Below, piece by piece: positions 52,840 through 64,000 of a stretch of DNA of 64,000 bases. The stretch lies in the NCBI GenBank assembly GCA_905182995.1, contig CAJJDP010000022.1:381488-445487 (forward strand), given 5' to 3'. The notes under the pieces were generated by a model that saw nothing but the letters and a program-made list of their open reading frames with translations, did not search any database and was not told where the DNA came from. How positions within the stretch are numbered: the stretch's first letter is position 1; the number at the start of each line of letters is the position of its first letter. The translations under genes were made by a program, and so were the position numbers. The stretch comes from Paramecium octaurelia (lineage: Eukaryota; Ciliophora; Oligohymenophorea; Peniculida; Parameciidae).

Positions 52840-54126
52840 ATGAACTTCTTAGAGCCAGGTTCTCATGAACTAATCTAACGACGTCAATAAGCCAAACTTG
52901 ATTTCTTAGTATCTGAAAATCGTTCGCTCAAATAAGAGAATGATTTATTGCTTTTGACACTCCAGAAGTATAGAACCAATCAACTGAATGAAATATTTTC
53001 TTTCGAAATTCAACAATTAAATTAACAAGTTACATCATTGAAGGAATAACTCACCCATTCGCAGGTGCAAGCTTTCCTCAATCTTTAAATGAGTTAACAA
53101 ATTGAAGCCTTCTATTTGGATTTGGTTCATGAACAAGAAGATAAAATTTTAGAATAACGCCGCATCATTCACGATAAAGAATATACTATTTAACAATAGG
53201 AAAAGAACAATACAGTATTGAATGATGGAGTGGCTGTTAAATGTAAGGATCTCTTATAATTAAATGAAATATCTTTAAAATTACACAATGAAATTGAACA
53301 TTTAAAAAATGAACTTCTAAAACATAATTAATATATCTAACACTATTAAGTTAAAATTAAATAATTAAATAATGAAAATTCCACTTATAAATTCGAATTA
53401 TTGAAGTTTCGAAAAGCTTTAAGGAATTAAGTTACTTTCAGAAAAGTTAGAGAAAGTTTGATGAATGAATATGAACAGGATTTAAGTGATACAGAGTTAT
53501 CTTCCTTTTCCAATAATGGTTAATCCACAACAGAAACAAGACAAATTAATACTAGTATATCCACTCAAAAATGTCATGAATTAGAAAGATATAAAAAATT
53601 ATTTGAATCACAAGTTACAACTAATCACATTCTTTAAGGAGAATATAATAAAATTTATAAATAAAATTAATAATTATTAGTAGCAAATGAACGATTGTGT
53701 ATGAATTCTTAAACTTAAAACAAAAAAATAGAAAAACTAAAAAATGAATTAATTTATCTTGAATAATTTTGGTAAGCCTCATTAAATAATACAACCAATT
53801 AAATTATTAAATATTCAATCACCTATACAGATCAATCAAAGCTACTATTTGTATAAAGGAGTTAAAGCTGCAAATAATTAGAATATTAAGAATCAACCGA
53901 ACTGAAAGAATTCAAGAATTATTTATTGTAGTTACATAGAGAGTTATATTCCAAAAACAGAAAAAAATTGATATCGAGATGTGTGTCAGAACCTCCCAGG
54001 TTTAGGCAAATTAAAATGACAAAAAAGAAAAAACCCTTAAAAGATCAACATTAAGGATAACAAGCTTAGGATTTGTCTATGATTCACAAAAAAGATCTTA
54101 GTTAACTTAGCGAATGTATATTCTGA
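52840..54126 (+). CDS. Long coiled-coil protein
   Basis: An intronless 428-residue frame of Gln/Leu/Lys/Glu heptads from residue ~20 to ~350 (LVSENRSLKQENDLLLLTLQ, then IEHLKNELLKHNQ), ending with a basic tail (KMTKKKKPLKD). Proteins like this are common at basal bodies and cytoskeleton in ciliates. No specific homologue recognised. It starts 40 bp after the ISWI stop and ends 32 bp before the next gene. Confidence 0.7.
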
Positions 54127-54158
54127 TTAACTATATACTTATAATAATTATTTATTTT

Positions 54159-56423
54159 ATGCGCAATCGAGTACTAAGCAAGGATGACGATAATGTTAAG
54201 GATTACTTCTCAACTTAAAAACGAAAACAAGACAATAATATCTAATTTTGGCAAGGGTATATGTCAATTGCCCTCAACAGTACAGAAGCAGGAGTGAGAT
54301 AATTCCTAACACAGATGAGAAGAAATGGGAGCTTTCAATAAATAGACAAAAAACAAAAACCTGCAGTTACTGAATAAGAATAATTTTTGGAGACTCCAAA
54401 TCATAGTATCGTCAAATCTCTTGATCCTCAATTTCCTCCTTTCATTAGAAAAGTCAAGGAAATAACAAGTTATGAATTTCTATCTCAGATTTATGAGTTG
54501 CATAACAGAAAATAAAGAAATCAATCCTTAATAGAACAACTTATTGGAAAAACCAATAATGAAATTATTGTCTTTCCTAAAACCATTCATCGTAAGAACA
54601 TCTAAAAAAGATCGTAACGTTGTCAATCCGTTGCCTAAAAAGACATTGAATTGGACAGCATGAAAGGATAACTAATCTAAGTAAAATAAGTTTAAGTTCA
54701 ACTCATACCCAAAGAGACAACTCCAAAACCGTTGAAGAGATTAATACCTATAATCAAATTAGAAAGGACTACTTCCCCTATTAAAAAGGTTCAAGCTCCC
54801 TAATCCTAAACAAAAAAAAAGTTGTTCATCGATGATACTAGGTATTGGGATTTAGGTTATATCAAATTTATACAATGTCCCAGCGTATAAGAAATAAATT
54901 AAATCATAAATTTTACAAATGCTCTTCAAGTTCTACCAGCATAACACTAAAAATACTATAAGCTTTATGTTGGTAGAGGGAATAATCACATGATGGTTAA
55001 AAGTATTTTTAGTATGAGAGCATAATGGACGGTAGGGGGAAATTTGGAAGAGGATGATTTTAACTTTATTTGGACTCAAAAATTTATTGATTTTCCTTAA
55101 TCTGAGATTAGACCTATCTAAAGATCAATTTCTAATGAAACGATTGAAGGATGGATCGATTCGAACGATTAAGCACTAATCAGATAGGCTTGGGATCGTG
55201 TGGAAGGAAAATCAAAGAAGAAGCTAGCAGATTATAATCTTGAAAGTTAGCCTCTTCTTAATAATGTAAGCTAATTATTCTATTTTATAGTTAAGTAATG
55301 TCAAAGAACTTCTCACAATTAATCATTAAAATTAATCTATTAGGATTCATAATCATCTTAAGGAAGGAAATTAATTAGGAGATAAGAAATTTTTGTTTCT
55401 AAATTTAAGCAAACACTGTAAAGAAAACTAAATAGATTTATGGACCCTAATTCCTTTGACTTTCCATATATAAGGTCCAAATGATGAATCCTTTACACAT
55501 TTTAAGAAAAAATTTGAAGAGGTTTCTGATGATTCTACATTCAAAAACATTTGGATTATTAAACCTGGAGAGGACAGCAATCGAGGATAAGGCATAAAAG
55601 GTATGTATGTTGTTATTTTCTTAGTTTACAATAATTTAAATGAAATCTATTAACACATTTCTTAATAAAATCATACTTTCATTCTATAGAAATATATTGA
55701 GAACCCATTTCTTTACTAAAAGAGAAAATTTGATATAAGGGGGTATTGTCTTATCACGATAATAAATGGAGCGAAAAAAGGTAGTGATCATATTAATAAG
55801 TAGATAGTATTTTGGTATAAAAAGGGATACCTCCGTACTTCAAGTAGTTTATTTAGTTTGGATTCACTAGACAATCAGAAGATTCATCTTACCAATGATG
55901 CAATTCAAAATAGAATGAATGGATATGGCAAATTTGAAAAAGGTATTGATTTCATAAAATATTACAGGCAATAAGGTTTCGTATGAGCAATTCTAGAACT
56001 ATTTAATAGAACAGAATAAATAAAATAATACCAACTACAGTTTCGAAGAGCTTTACAAGAATATGAAGGTAAACTATAATAAAAATCATATTATTAGTAA
56101 TTAACTAAGATAGCTTGTGCCTCAAGCATTAACTAGATCAATAATGCTGATTAAGTTTTTGGATTTGAATTGTATGGTCTAGATTTCATGATTACTAATG
56201 AGTTTAAACCGATCCTAATAGAATTCAATACAAATCCCTGTATTGAAACAGGATGTCCAGTGCTAGCCAAAATTATATCAGGACTATTAGATAATTTATT
56301 TAGGTAAAAATTTATTAATTTTTGAGATTCATTATTGACCCACTCTTTCCTGCTAAAAAAACAAACCTTGATGATTTTAACAGTAAAAATGATTTTGAAT
56401 TATTATTATAATCATAATTATGA
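54159..56423 (+). CDS. Tubulin tyrosine ligase-like (TTLL) enzyme
   Basis: 703 residues with six introns (25, 24, 27, 25, 29 and 23 nt). The C-terminal ~400 residues are the TTL ATP-grasp domain: FNFIWTQKF, NHLKEGNQLG, IWIIKPGEDSNRGQGI, QKYIENPFLYQKRKFDIRGY, HLTNDAIQN, FELYGLDFMITNEFKPILIE and FNTNPCIET. Metal- and ATP-binding residues are present. TTLL enzymes add glutamate or glycine to tubulin tails or other proteins, using ATP. The subclass (glutamylase or glycylase) cannot be set from the motifs. The N-terminal 300 residues are disordered and basic. Substrate is probably axonemal tubulin, by inference. Confidence 0.9.
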
Positions 56424-56501
56424 AAAAACCTATCTTATTTTAGTAAAGAAAACCAAATAAATTTATGTATACGATAAAATAATTTATTAAATATAACTCA
56501 T

Positions 56502-58439
56502 ATGAATCAGACTAACTTAAAAAAAATGAAGAAATTAGGGAGAAAATTAGATTTTTTTTAATCGCCAGTTGAGTTAATGATCCATAAGAAAAAATCACAT
56601 CAGTCATTATTTGGAGCATCCATGACAATTTTGATGTTTACTTGCGTTTTAATGTACATAATCAATAAATTTGTGCAATTGGGATAAAGAAAGGAATTTT
56701 AAACCTTATATTCAGAGGTATACTATGAAGAGATTCCAGTATTCCCATTATATTCCAAGAATTTCACATTATAGTTTGCGTTTTAAACTGAAAATTAAAA
56801 AAATTATATCGATGAATCTATATACTAAGTCAATGCTGTAATGGTTAATAGAGCATAAGTTATGTAAGTTCCATAATGTATAAAAGAAATGATTAAAAAC
56901 CTAGTGTGTCATCAACTAGAACAAAAATTCCTCTATCTAAATGTGCAAAAATCGGAATACCTTATGAAGATTTAGAAGATTAGCTTGATGATGTTGACTC
57001 TGAAAATACATATTGCCTAGATTGGAATAATATTTCAGATCTCAGTTTAATCGGAACTCCAGAATAAGAAAACTACACATATTTATATATAAGCTTTCAA
57101 TAATGCGTGAATGACACTTAAAATAGTAATATTTAACAACTAATTAGTCAACAGTACAGTTTGTAAGTCTAAAGAAGAAATTTAATAAAAGTTACATCGA
57201 AATTATATTTTATTCCAATTGTCATCATATAATATTGATTTAAGAAACTACCTCAAACCAAATGTTCCGAAAGTTGAAGAAATTCAAACAACGATCTCAA
57301 GTCAAGTTATGAAGGATATAACCTTATTCATGCAACCAATAACCACATTGACAGAAGAAGGATTATTAAATGAATTGGTACGTAGGGATTCAACAATTAG
57401 ATATTTGAAGACTTAAGAAGTTATAGACTTTAATAGCGAAGAAGCATTAGCATCAGTTTTGGTTCGATTGGCAAACACAGAGAACATAAGTTACAGAATT
57501 TATCCTAAATTATAAGACATTTTAGCTTAAGCTGGTGGTTTATGGGAAGTTCTAATGCTTGTCTTTACCATTTTGGTCAAACCTATTCAATCATTATCTT
57601 ATAAGTTAGACGTTATTAATAATCTGTTTAATTTTGAGGGATAAAAATTATCAAATGACGAGGATGGAAGCAAGTAAATCTTAAAGAGATTGACAATTAT
57701 CTAGGATGGCGTTTAAACTCATGAAAATGACCCCTCTAATATACTCAATTAATAAAAGTCTAAGTCCTCTATTCGATTTCCCAGAGGGAGACTAACACAT
57801 AAAACGACAAAATTAGAAAATGGCAATTCTGGGTGGACAGAGAAGTCTTCCCAAATTGTTACTAATTCACCAGAAAATGATAAATTAATTCAGAAAGGCA
57901 TTCGATATGCTTTAAGGAAATTATTTAATATAGCTACTCTGAAATTAAGACTAAGTCCTTTTGATTATATTAAATATCTAAAGTGTGGGTAATCATTTAT
58001 TTTGATTAATAGAAAAAAAGTAGGAAAATTTAAGTAACTGCACTACTCGATAAACAAATTGGAGAAATGCTTGGATATACTATTTATTATTGATAAGTTG
58101 TAAGAAATTGATAAACTCAAAATGATACTATTAAGCAAATAACAGGTGCAGCTTTTCGACTTTTTACCAAAACCTCTTATTTCTTTAAATCCTAGTAACT
58201 TGTAATATAACGAATCATAAATGTATTCATCTTTGTTGAAACCTTACAAATCCTAAAAAGAGAAAGCTCAAGAAGCATAGTTAGTTCTAGATGAACTACT
58301 TGAAAATTTGGATGATCCTATTACAATTAAGCTTATTTCTTTGATGGATCCTAATATTTTTAAGCTTCTGTAAATATAAGTTGACCTCAAAAAGAGAAAG
58401 GCTTCTAAAATTACCACTCCTGAAATCATAGAATAGTGA
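56502..58439 (+). CDS. Two-helix membrane protein of a Paramecium-type family
   Basis: 630 residues with introns of 23 and 22 nt. A membrane helix at ~40-60 (MTILMFTCVLMYIINKF) is followed by a large extracytoplasmic segment with Cys and NxS/T sites (VNDTQNINSTVCKS), a second helix after ~330 (LWEVLMLVFTILVKPI), and a long basic cytosolic tail with Ser/Thr. This layout matches uncharacterised transmembrane families known as multigene sets in Paramecium. I know no biochemical role. The second intron had to be placed to keep the TVCKSKEEIQ segment in frame. Confidence 0.7.
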
Positions 58440-58673
58440 ATATATATGTTTGTTATTAGTAATGTTTTAATTTGATTTCAACTAGGTTCCTTATCACATA
58501 GTAGATTGTATCTTTAGAAATTGTTATTATTTGATTTTATTCTGATATAAAAACTAGTTTAAAGGTCAAACGAAAAGCAAGATGTTATTTTTCGAAAAGT
58601 ATAATTATTAATTAAAGGAAGTTATAGTTTTAATTATATCTTTATAAAGTTTTAATTAATTTTAAACATAAAG

Positions 58674-61012
58674 TCATGAATGATTCATCTACGCCATTTA
58701 ATAACATGACTTAAACTCTTCGTAGTTCAAGTCATTCTCATCTGTACAAACCATATCTAGTAGCATCAACAATCTTTTGATTGGAATATTGTCAATTGCT
58801 TAGCAAATTTTCTCAATTTGTGCTCTTTGTTTTTTCTGCTTTTCAGATTTATCATCTTTGTCTGAGATATTCATATAGTTGTAAATCACAGTCTTAATTT
58901 CTTCTTTCTTTGACAGATTTGGTACCTTAAAAGTTAGATTGAAGCAAGAAACAACACCCAATTGTTTTAGGATTTAATAAGCAGATGTAGTACCTACTAT
59001 CATTAATTTATTTTAAGTCTACATATAACATATTTAAATACCTTATCTGGTAATCTTTTAATCAAAATGAGGAGTGCTTATAAAATCGAATTAGAAAATC
59101 TGGGTCCAATATCAACATATTCAATCAATCTCTCAATGTTATCAATAACAATACAAGAGAGAGAGGATTTGTAGGCGTCATTGAATATTTTACCAATTTT
59201 ATTTATTATAGCATCTTCTGTCATTCCAATAAAGCATTCTGGTGAAATCAATTTTACATATGGGAACCCACATTCTACAGCGAAATAAGCAGCTACACTT
59301 GTTTTACCTGATCCTTGGCATCCTTCTAAGAGAATTGAATTCAATTTTGAACTCTTACCAAAACGAGTTTGATTGATTGTACCTCTTAACATTTTTTATA
59401 ATTTTTAGAATTCATCTCCAAAATCAATCAATTCATTTTTAAGTAGCAAATCGAATTTATTTGAATCAAATCCAAATTATGGTTTCACTTCTTCTAAAGC
59501 ATTCTAAAAATCTGCCCTTGTTATTTTCAAATCATCCTACTAATTCATTCTTTATGAAAAATTATAAATGTTCTAAATCCTCTAAAAGGCAAATGATGCT
59601 GCTGATTTAACTACAGCCTCGATCTCAGCTCCTGTATAATTTTTTGTTAATGTTGCTAACTCTTCATTGTTTACATCTTTAAACAAGGCTTAATTCTTTC
59701 TTAAACTTTCAGTGTGAATTTAAAAGATTTATTGTCTGCCTTTTTCATCTGGCAATCCAACTTCTATATGAACTTCAAATCTTCCAGGTCTTAACACTGC
59801 TTCATCAATTAAATCTTTTCTATTTGTCATTCCAATCACAAGAATGTTATTTAAAGAATTAACACCATCTATCATTGACAATAATTGATTAACAACATTA
59901 TCATATGCGCCAACACCAGATGAAACAGATCCTCTCTATTTACAAATGGCATCCATTTCATCAAATACAATTATATGCAAATCACTTTCATCTCCTAAAG
60001 TTTCCTGATCCTTTATTGCATCTGCAAACAACTTCCTAATATTCTCCTCAGCCTCTCCTACATACTTACTAAATATTTCTGGCCCATTAACAATCTTTGG
60101 TGGTCTAGCCCTTAAAACTTTTGCTAACTATCTTGCTATTAGAGTCTTTCCTGTTCCTGGAGGACCATACAATAGCAAACCTTTAATGTGCTTAATCCCG
60201 TATTTCTCTAAATATTATTATGAAAATCTTCTAGATGAAAATGCTCTTCTAAAAATATCTGCTAATTCCTTGTCTAGACCTCCTACTCCTAATTAATCAA
60301 AATTAAAGTCTTCTCTAAACAATGTTGCTGTCTTCTTTTATACATTTTTCATTTTCAATTGAGATATCCCAGATCTTACGCTAAATTCTATTTCTGTATT
60401 GTCAAACAACATTCCTCCACCTACAAACTTCTTTAGATTTTAATCTGCATCCACACTCAAATTTTCTGTTCGGGTTACCTAGAATTTAAACTTTAATTAC
60501 TTTTATTAAATAATTATTCTAATTGTGTTGGAATAGCTACACTTACCCAGTTTTAAAAAATTGTCCCTTGAATTGAGTCTTGAACAGTTTGGCAAATTCA
60601 TCATCATCTAATTCAATTTAATTTCCCCCATTTTATAGTGACTAAATATCAATTTCCAAATCCAGAACTCTTAACCGGTACTCTTTGTCTTTTGGCAACT
60701 TGAATACTTAAAATTCAACTTCTTAATTAATAGTCATTTTTAATAACTCCCTCTAATATTTGTTTGCAGCAATCTCATTCTTTCTATATTCTCCATCCTA
60801 TCATAATCACAATTTATTAATACTGCTTTGAGTATGAATATGTAACCATTTATTAACACGAAAAGCTAATCACTTTCTCCTAATTTATTTTCTTTTTTTA
60901 ATTTATCAACCAGTTCTTTTGAACCATATGTCAAGCCCGAATAAGCTTGATCAGGATTTCTCAATTAAGTCGCTACCAATGTTTATGACATTTAATTATT
61001 GGCTTTTTCCAT
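58674..61012 (-). CDS. NSF: N-ethylmaleimide-sensitive factor, AAA ATPase NSF/Sec18
   Basis: 747 residues (family ~745) with four introns (26, 24, 22 and 23 nt). The N domain (1-~200) has [18 protein letters not shown] domain D1 carries GPPGTGKT (residue ~258), FDEMDAI and [15 protein letters not shown] domain D2 carries GCQGSGKT (~543) and VIDNIERL, the NSF-type D2. The ATPase separates SNARE complexes after membrane fusion, using alpha-SNAP. The D1 catalytic motifs are intact. The stop lies 234 bp from the convergent membrane-protein gene. Confidence 0.96.
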
Positions 61013-61735
61013 GATCTTGGCTTATAAGTACTAAATTTTATTCTATTAATCTAAATTAACCCTATTTAATATATTCTATTTAATTATAATTGATTTAAAT
61101 TTCAATAAATTCTAATATATAATATGACATAAATGTTAATCTATCCTAAATAAATGAATAGAAAAAGTATTAGATGACTAACATTACGATAAATAATATG
61201 TAGAAAAATGCTTGATTGAAGAATTAAATTCTATAAATACTTTTTTCAACAAACCTAAATTTTCATAAAAAGCATTATAGATCTTTAAGTTTGAGTAGAT
61301 CTTGATATTTGATTAGCTTTAAAATTTAATTCTTTAAAAGTGTTAAAATATAATGAAATTATATATAATAGATCTTAAAATGATTAAGTCTACAGGTTTT
61401 CAAATTTAATATATCTGAAAAATGTATCAAAAAATCTTAAAATATACTTAGTTGTAATTATCTATTGATTAACACTTTTAAAAGAAAATAGACTATAAAA
61501 AAATAATAATAGCATAAGTAAATAAATTTGATTTAAAATAAAATTTACATGCTTCTCCACTTTATTAGAAATTGTTTGAAATCAGAATTTTTATTTCAAT
61601 ATACAAAAACAATCCTTCACTTGTCTTTTTAGAAAATTGAACCACCCAAGATATTATAAAAGCAAGAATGGATTTATTAACTAAATTTAATTAAAGCATT
61701 CGTAATTATTTTGTTAATGTCTTAAATAAGATATC
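61013..61735. promoter_or_regulatory. Divergent spacer upstream of NSF
   Basis: 723 bp between NSF (minus) and a small plus-strand gene. AT-rich; only A/T tracts seen. It must include the promoter of the NSF gene. Confidence 0.4.
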
Positions 61736-61945
61736 ATGGATATATAGAAGATTAGACCTCACAGAAATATTGATAATATAAATATTTTTGAAGAAATGCG
61801 TTGTAAATTTTACCAATTTAGAACTATTGATAATGAGATTGATATTGAAATAGAGGATCTGATTTAGGTTCTCTATTCTATATTATAGTAGAATGAACTC
61901 TTTGTGTAATTAAACAAATAAATAGAAAATATTGTTAAGAAATGA
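61736..61945 (+). CDS. Small acidic hypothetical protein
   Basis: An intronless 69-residue frame with helical pattern (EIDIEIEDLIQVLYSILQ). The regular heptads support a real gene. No family recognised. Confidence 0.45.
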
Positions 61946-62152
61946 AAATAACCAATATAAGAAATGGTCAAATTTACAAAATTGTAAGAACAAAGTAAAT
62001 TAGGTGGATTAGATAGATTGAGCTAAGTATAGACTGCATAATTCGTACAAGTCATTGATTTGTTGGAGTAATGAAATGCAAAAAACAATGATAAGAGTAG
62101 TAATGAATATCTGCAATGGAATGAAAATTAAGATTTAAATATTTTTTAAATA

Positions 62153-62681
62153 ATGGTTATCAAGACAGATTTGTGCTCTTTTAGTGAATGGAGAATCTAC
62201 CCCGGACATGGAAGAAGATTCGTAGCCAAGGATGGCAGACTCTTCTATTACTTGAATTAAAAGAGCAGAGCTTTTAGTGCAAGAAAAGTATTGAATCTCT
62301 TAACATATAGATTAAATCTCAAGAAATCTAATGGACTGTTGCTTGGAGAAGATTAAACAAAAAGATTAAGACAGATGAAGGAGCTAAAAAGAGAAGAATC
62401 AGAAATCTTAAAGTCTAAAGAGCTATAGTTGGTATTTCTTTGGAAGAAATCAGAAGAAGAAGAAAGGAAGATGACAGTAATGCATATTCTCATAATCCTT
62501 AGAAACTAGAAAGGCATAAGCTGAATAAGCTGCAAGAGAAATTAAGGATAGAAAGCAAAAGTAAATTGAAGCTCAAAAGAAGAAACCTGCTGCAGCATAA
62601 AAAGTTGCATAAAAAGCTGAAGTCAAAGCTCAACAAAAAGCATAAAAGGGTGCTGCAAAAGCCAACAAAGGTAAAAAGTGA
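62153..62681 (+). CDS. RPL24: 60S ribosomal protein L24e
   Basis: 159 residues with introns of 23 and 26 nt. The N-terminus has the family signature: CSFSEWRIYPGHG, RRFVAKDGR and FSARK. The basic middle is RRLNKKIKTDEGAKKRRIRN and the tail is Ala/Lys/Gln-rich. It is a large-subunit component near the intersubunit bridge. The tail contains several TAA codons at positions occupied by Gln, which supports the ciliate code. Length agrees with the family. Confidence 0.95.
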
Positions 62682-62746
62682 TTCTTACAATATATAACAT
62701 CAAATACATATATATTTTTTAGATTATAATTATTTTATATTATTCA

Positions 62747-63327
62747 ATGGAAAACATATGCTACACCATTCTTGGAATGGGCTTGGGAATTGTTGTATAA
62801 CAAATTCATGAGAAGTTATCCAAAAATAAAAAGTAGAATAAGCCACAATAATAGAATAAGGGAACAAAGAAATATTTGCCATCTACTCCAGATATGAAAA
62901 AAGCATATCAAGAACAAAAATAAAACTTTCTAATTCGATAAGCATCTTAATAAGAAGTTGGCGATACAATTAGAAAAATCGTCAAAATTTAAGGCAAAAT
63001 ATCTGGGTTTGATAATGATGATGAATTGAATTAAATAAATAATTAATAAGAAGAAATTAAAGAAGATAATGACTCAAAAGAAGATAATGATTCATAAGAA
63101 GAAAAAGCTTTTTAGCCAAAAACACCCAATTTTTAACATAAATCCTCGACTTCCTAAAATATTACTATGATCACAAATTAACTAGTTTCTAGTTAGTTAT
63201 CTTTGGGATTATTGCAATCTAATTAGTTTAGCGATAGTAGTATTATTTTATCACTAAATAAGAAAAAAATATACCTCCTCCAGGTGAAAGTTAGGAATAA
63301 ATTATAAATAGCAGCGATCCAGAATGA
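62747..63327 (+). CDS. Single-span membrane protein, unknown
   Basis: 185 residues with one intron (23 or 26 nt; the two donors give the same frame) ending near 63,272. A short N-terminal hydrophobic helix (CYTILGMGLGIVV) is followed by a charged, Gln/Asp-rich cytosolic or lumenal tail with repeated KEDND units (EDNDSKEDNDSQEE). It lies 65 bp after the RPL24 stop. No family recognised. Confidence 0.6.
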
Positions 63328-63527
63328 TGATTATAATAGACATTTTAAATATCAAAATCTTATATATTTATTCAATCAATCAAGAAATTCAAGTATTCAT
63401 ATATTAATAATTTTTTCAATAAACTACATTTTATGAATTAGGAATAACTAAGTCTTCTTATATCAATCATAACTATGATGTTTTAGATAATATTATATTT
63501 AATTACGTTTTTTTATTAATTAAATTA

Positions 63528-63764
63528 ATGAATTATCAAGAATTAGAACAACATTAAAGAAGAAAACAAATTACTCTGAATGATGCTATGTTTACAATAT
63601 TTAAAAGAGCAATGGTAAAGAGTCCTTGTTTTATACCATTTATTATTATTATGACTCTCTTATTTACTATTGGAATATTGCATGAGACTGGCATTAAACC
63701 AATTCATGAAATGTTTCCACTAGGAGGTACAACTGGTGAATTCTTGAAATCTGAATAGATGTGA
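63528..63764 (+). CDS. Small membrane protein, 78 residues
   Basis: An intronless frame with one membrane helix (FIPFIIIMTLLFTIGIL) at ~35-51, a basic N-terminus and a Gly/Thr loop (PLGGTTGEFL). Size and layout resemble small subunits of the ER or mitochondrial membrane, but nothing specific. The last 236 bases of the window hold no gene that I can see. Confidence 0.55.
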
Positions 63765-64000
63765 AAACGATTGATAAACATAATAAAACATTTTAATATT
63801 ACTTTCTTATTATAAATTACTCATAGATTATAATACTTTACATCTATTATTTAATTTATTTTATTTAATGGACTCTTTAATAATTTACTATTCAACTATT
63901 TACCAAAAAGAATTGAATTACTCTTTTTGCAAAATTACAAAATAATGTAAAAATTTAAGAATTTTATATTCTTTAAATTTATTAATATTAAATTGAACTC

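Overview
This window is almost certainly somatic (macronuclear) DNA of a ciliate, most likely Paramecium. Real proteins such as NSF, ISWI, IFT81, ribosomal protein L24e, GOT1 and ISD11 read through in-frame TAA and TAG as glutamine and end only at TGA. The DNA is very AT-rich and genes are tightly packed on both strands. The genes carry introns of about 18-36 nt that begin GT (usually GTA) and end AG (usually TAG). Coordinates below are genomic spans from start codon to TGA, introns included. For nearly all multi-exon models I checked that span minus introns is divisible by three. Standard-code reading breaks every gene here into short pieces.

Layout. 1-10.4 kb is rich in signalling genes: a truncated WD-repeat protein, a Ser/Thr kinase, a receptor fused to a phosphatidylinositol phosphate kinase, a casein-kinase-like pseudokinase and a PH-domain kinase. 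This part holds an exact 1219-base direct repeat whose two copies meet at a single N, best read as an assembly artefact. 10.4-29.9 kb has a large helical protein, a 2.6 kb gene-poor stretch, a peroxisomal acyl-CoA oxidase, an NT-C2 protein, two tandem paralogous membrane proteins and a PG-rich-repeat protein. 30.1-37.7 kb is cilium, trafficking and mitochondria: the dynein component IC97/DNAI7, GOT1, a secreted CAP protein with a histidine-rich tail, ISD11 and IFT81. 37.7-49.6 kb has a YbaK-type protein, a SAM-FHA-FHA protein, a membrane sensor with a VWA domain, several unknown proteins, a calcium-dependent protein kinase and a helix-turn-helix protein. 49.7-58.4 kb is a run of four same-strand genes (ISWI, a coiled-coil protein, a tubulin tyrosine ligase-like enzyme, a membrane protein) separated by only 32-78 bp. 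58.7-64 kb has NSF, ribosomal protein L24e and small membrane proteins.

No operon logic is expected and neighbours are mostly functionally unrelated. The recurring theme is cilium and membrane biology (IC97, IFT81, TTLL, NSF, GOT1, receptor-PIPK, CDPK). I saw no rRNA, tRNA, CRISPR array or transposon, but structured RNAs are hard to exclude by eye.
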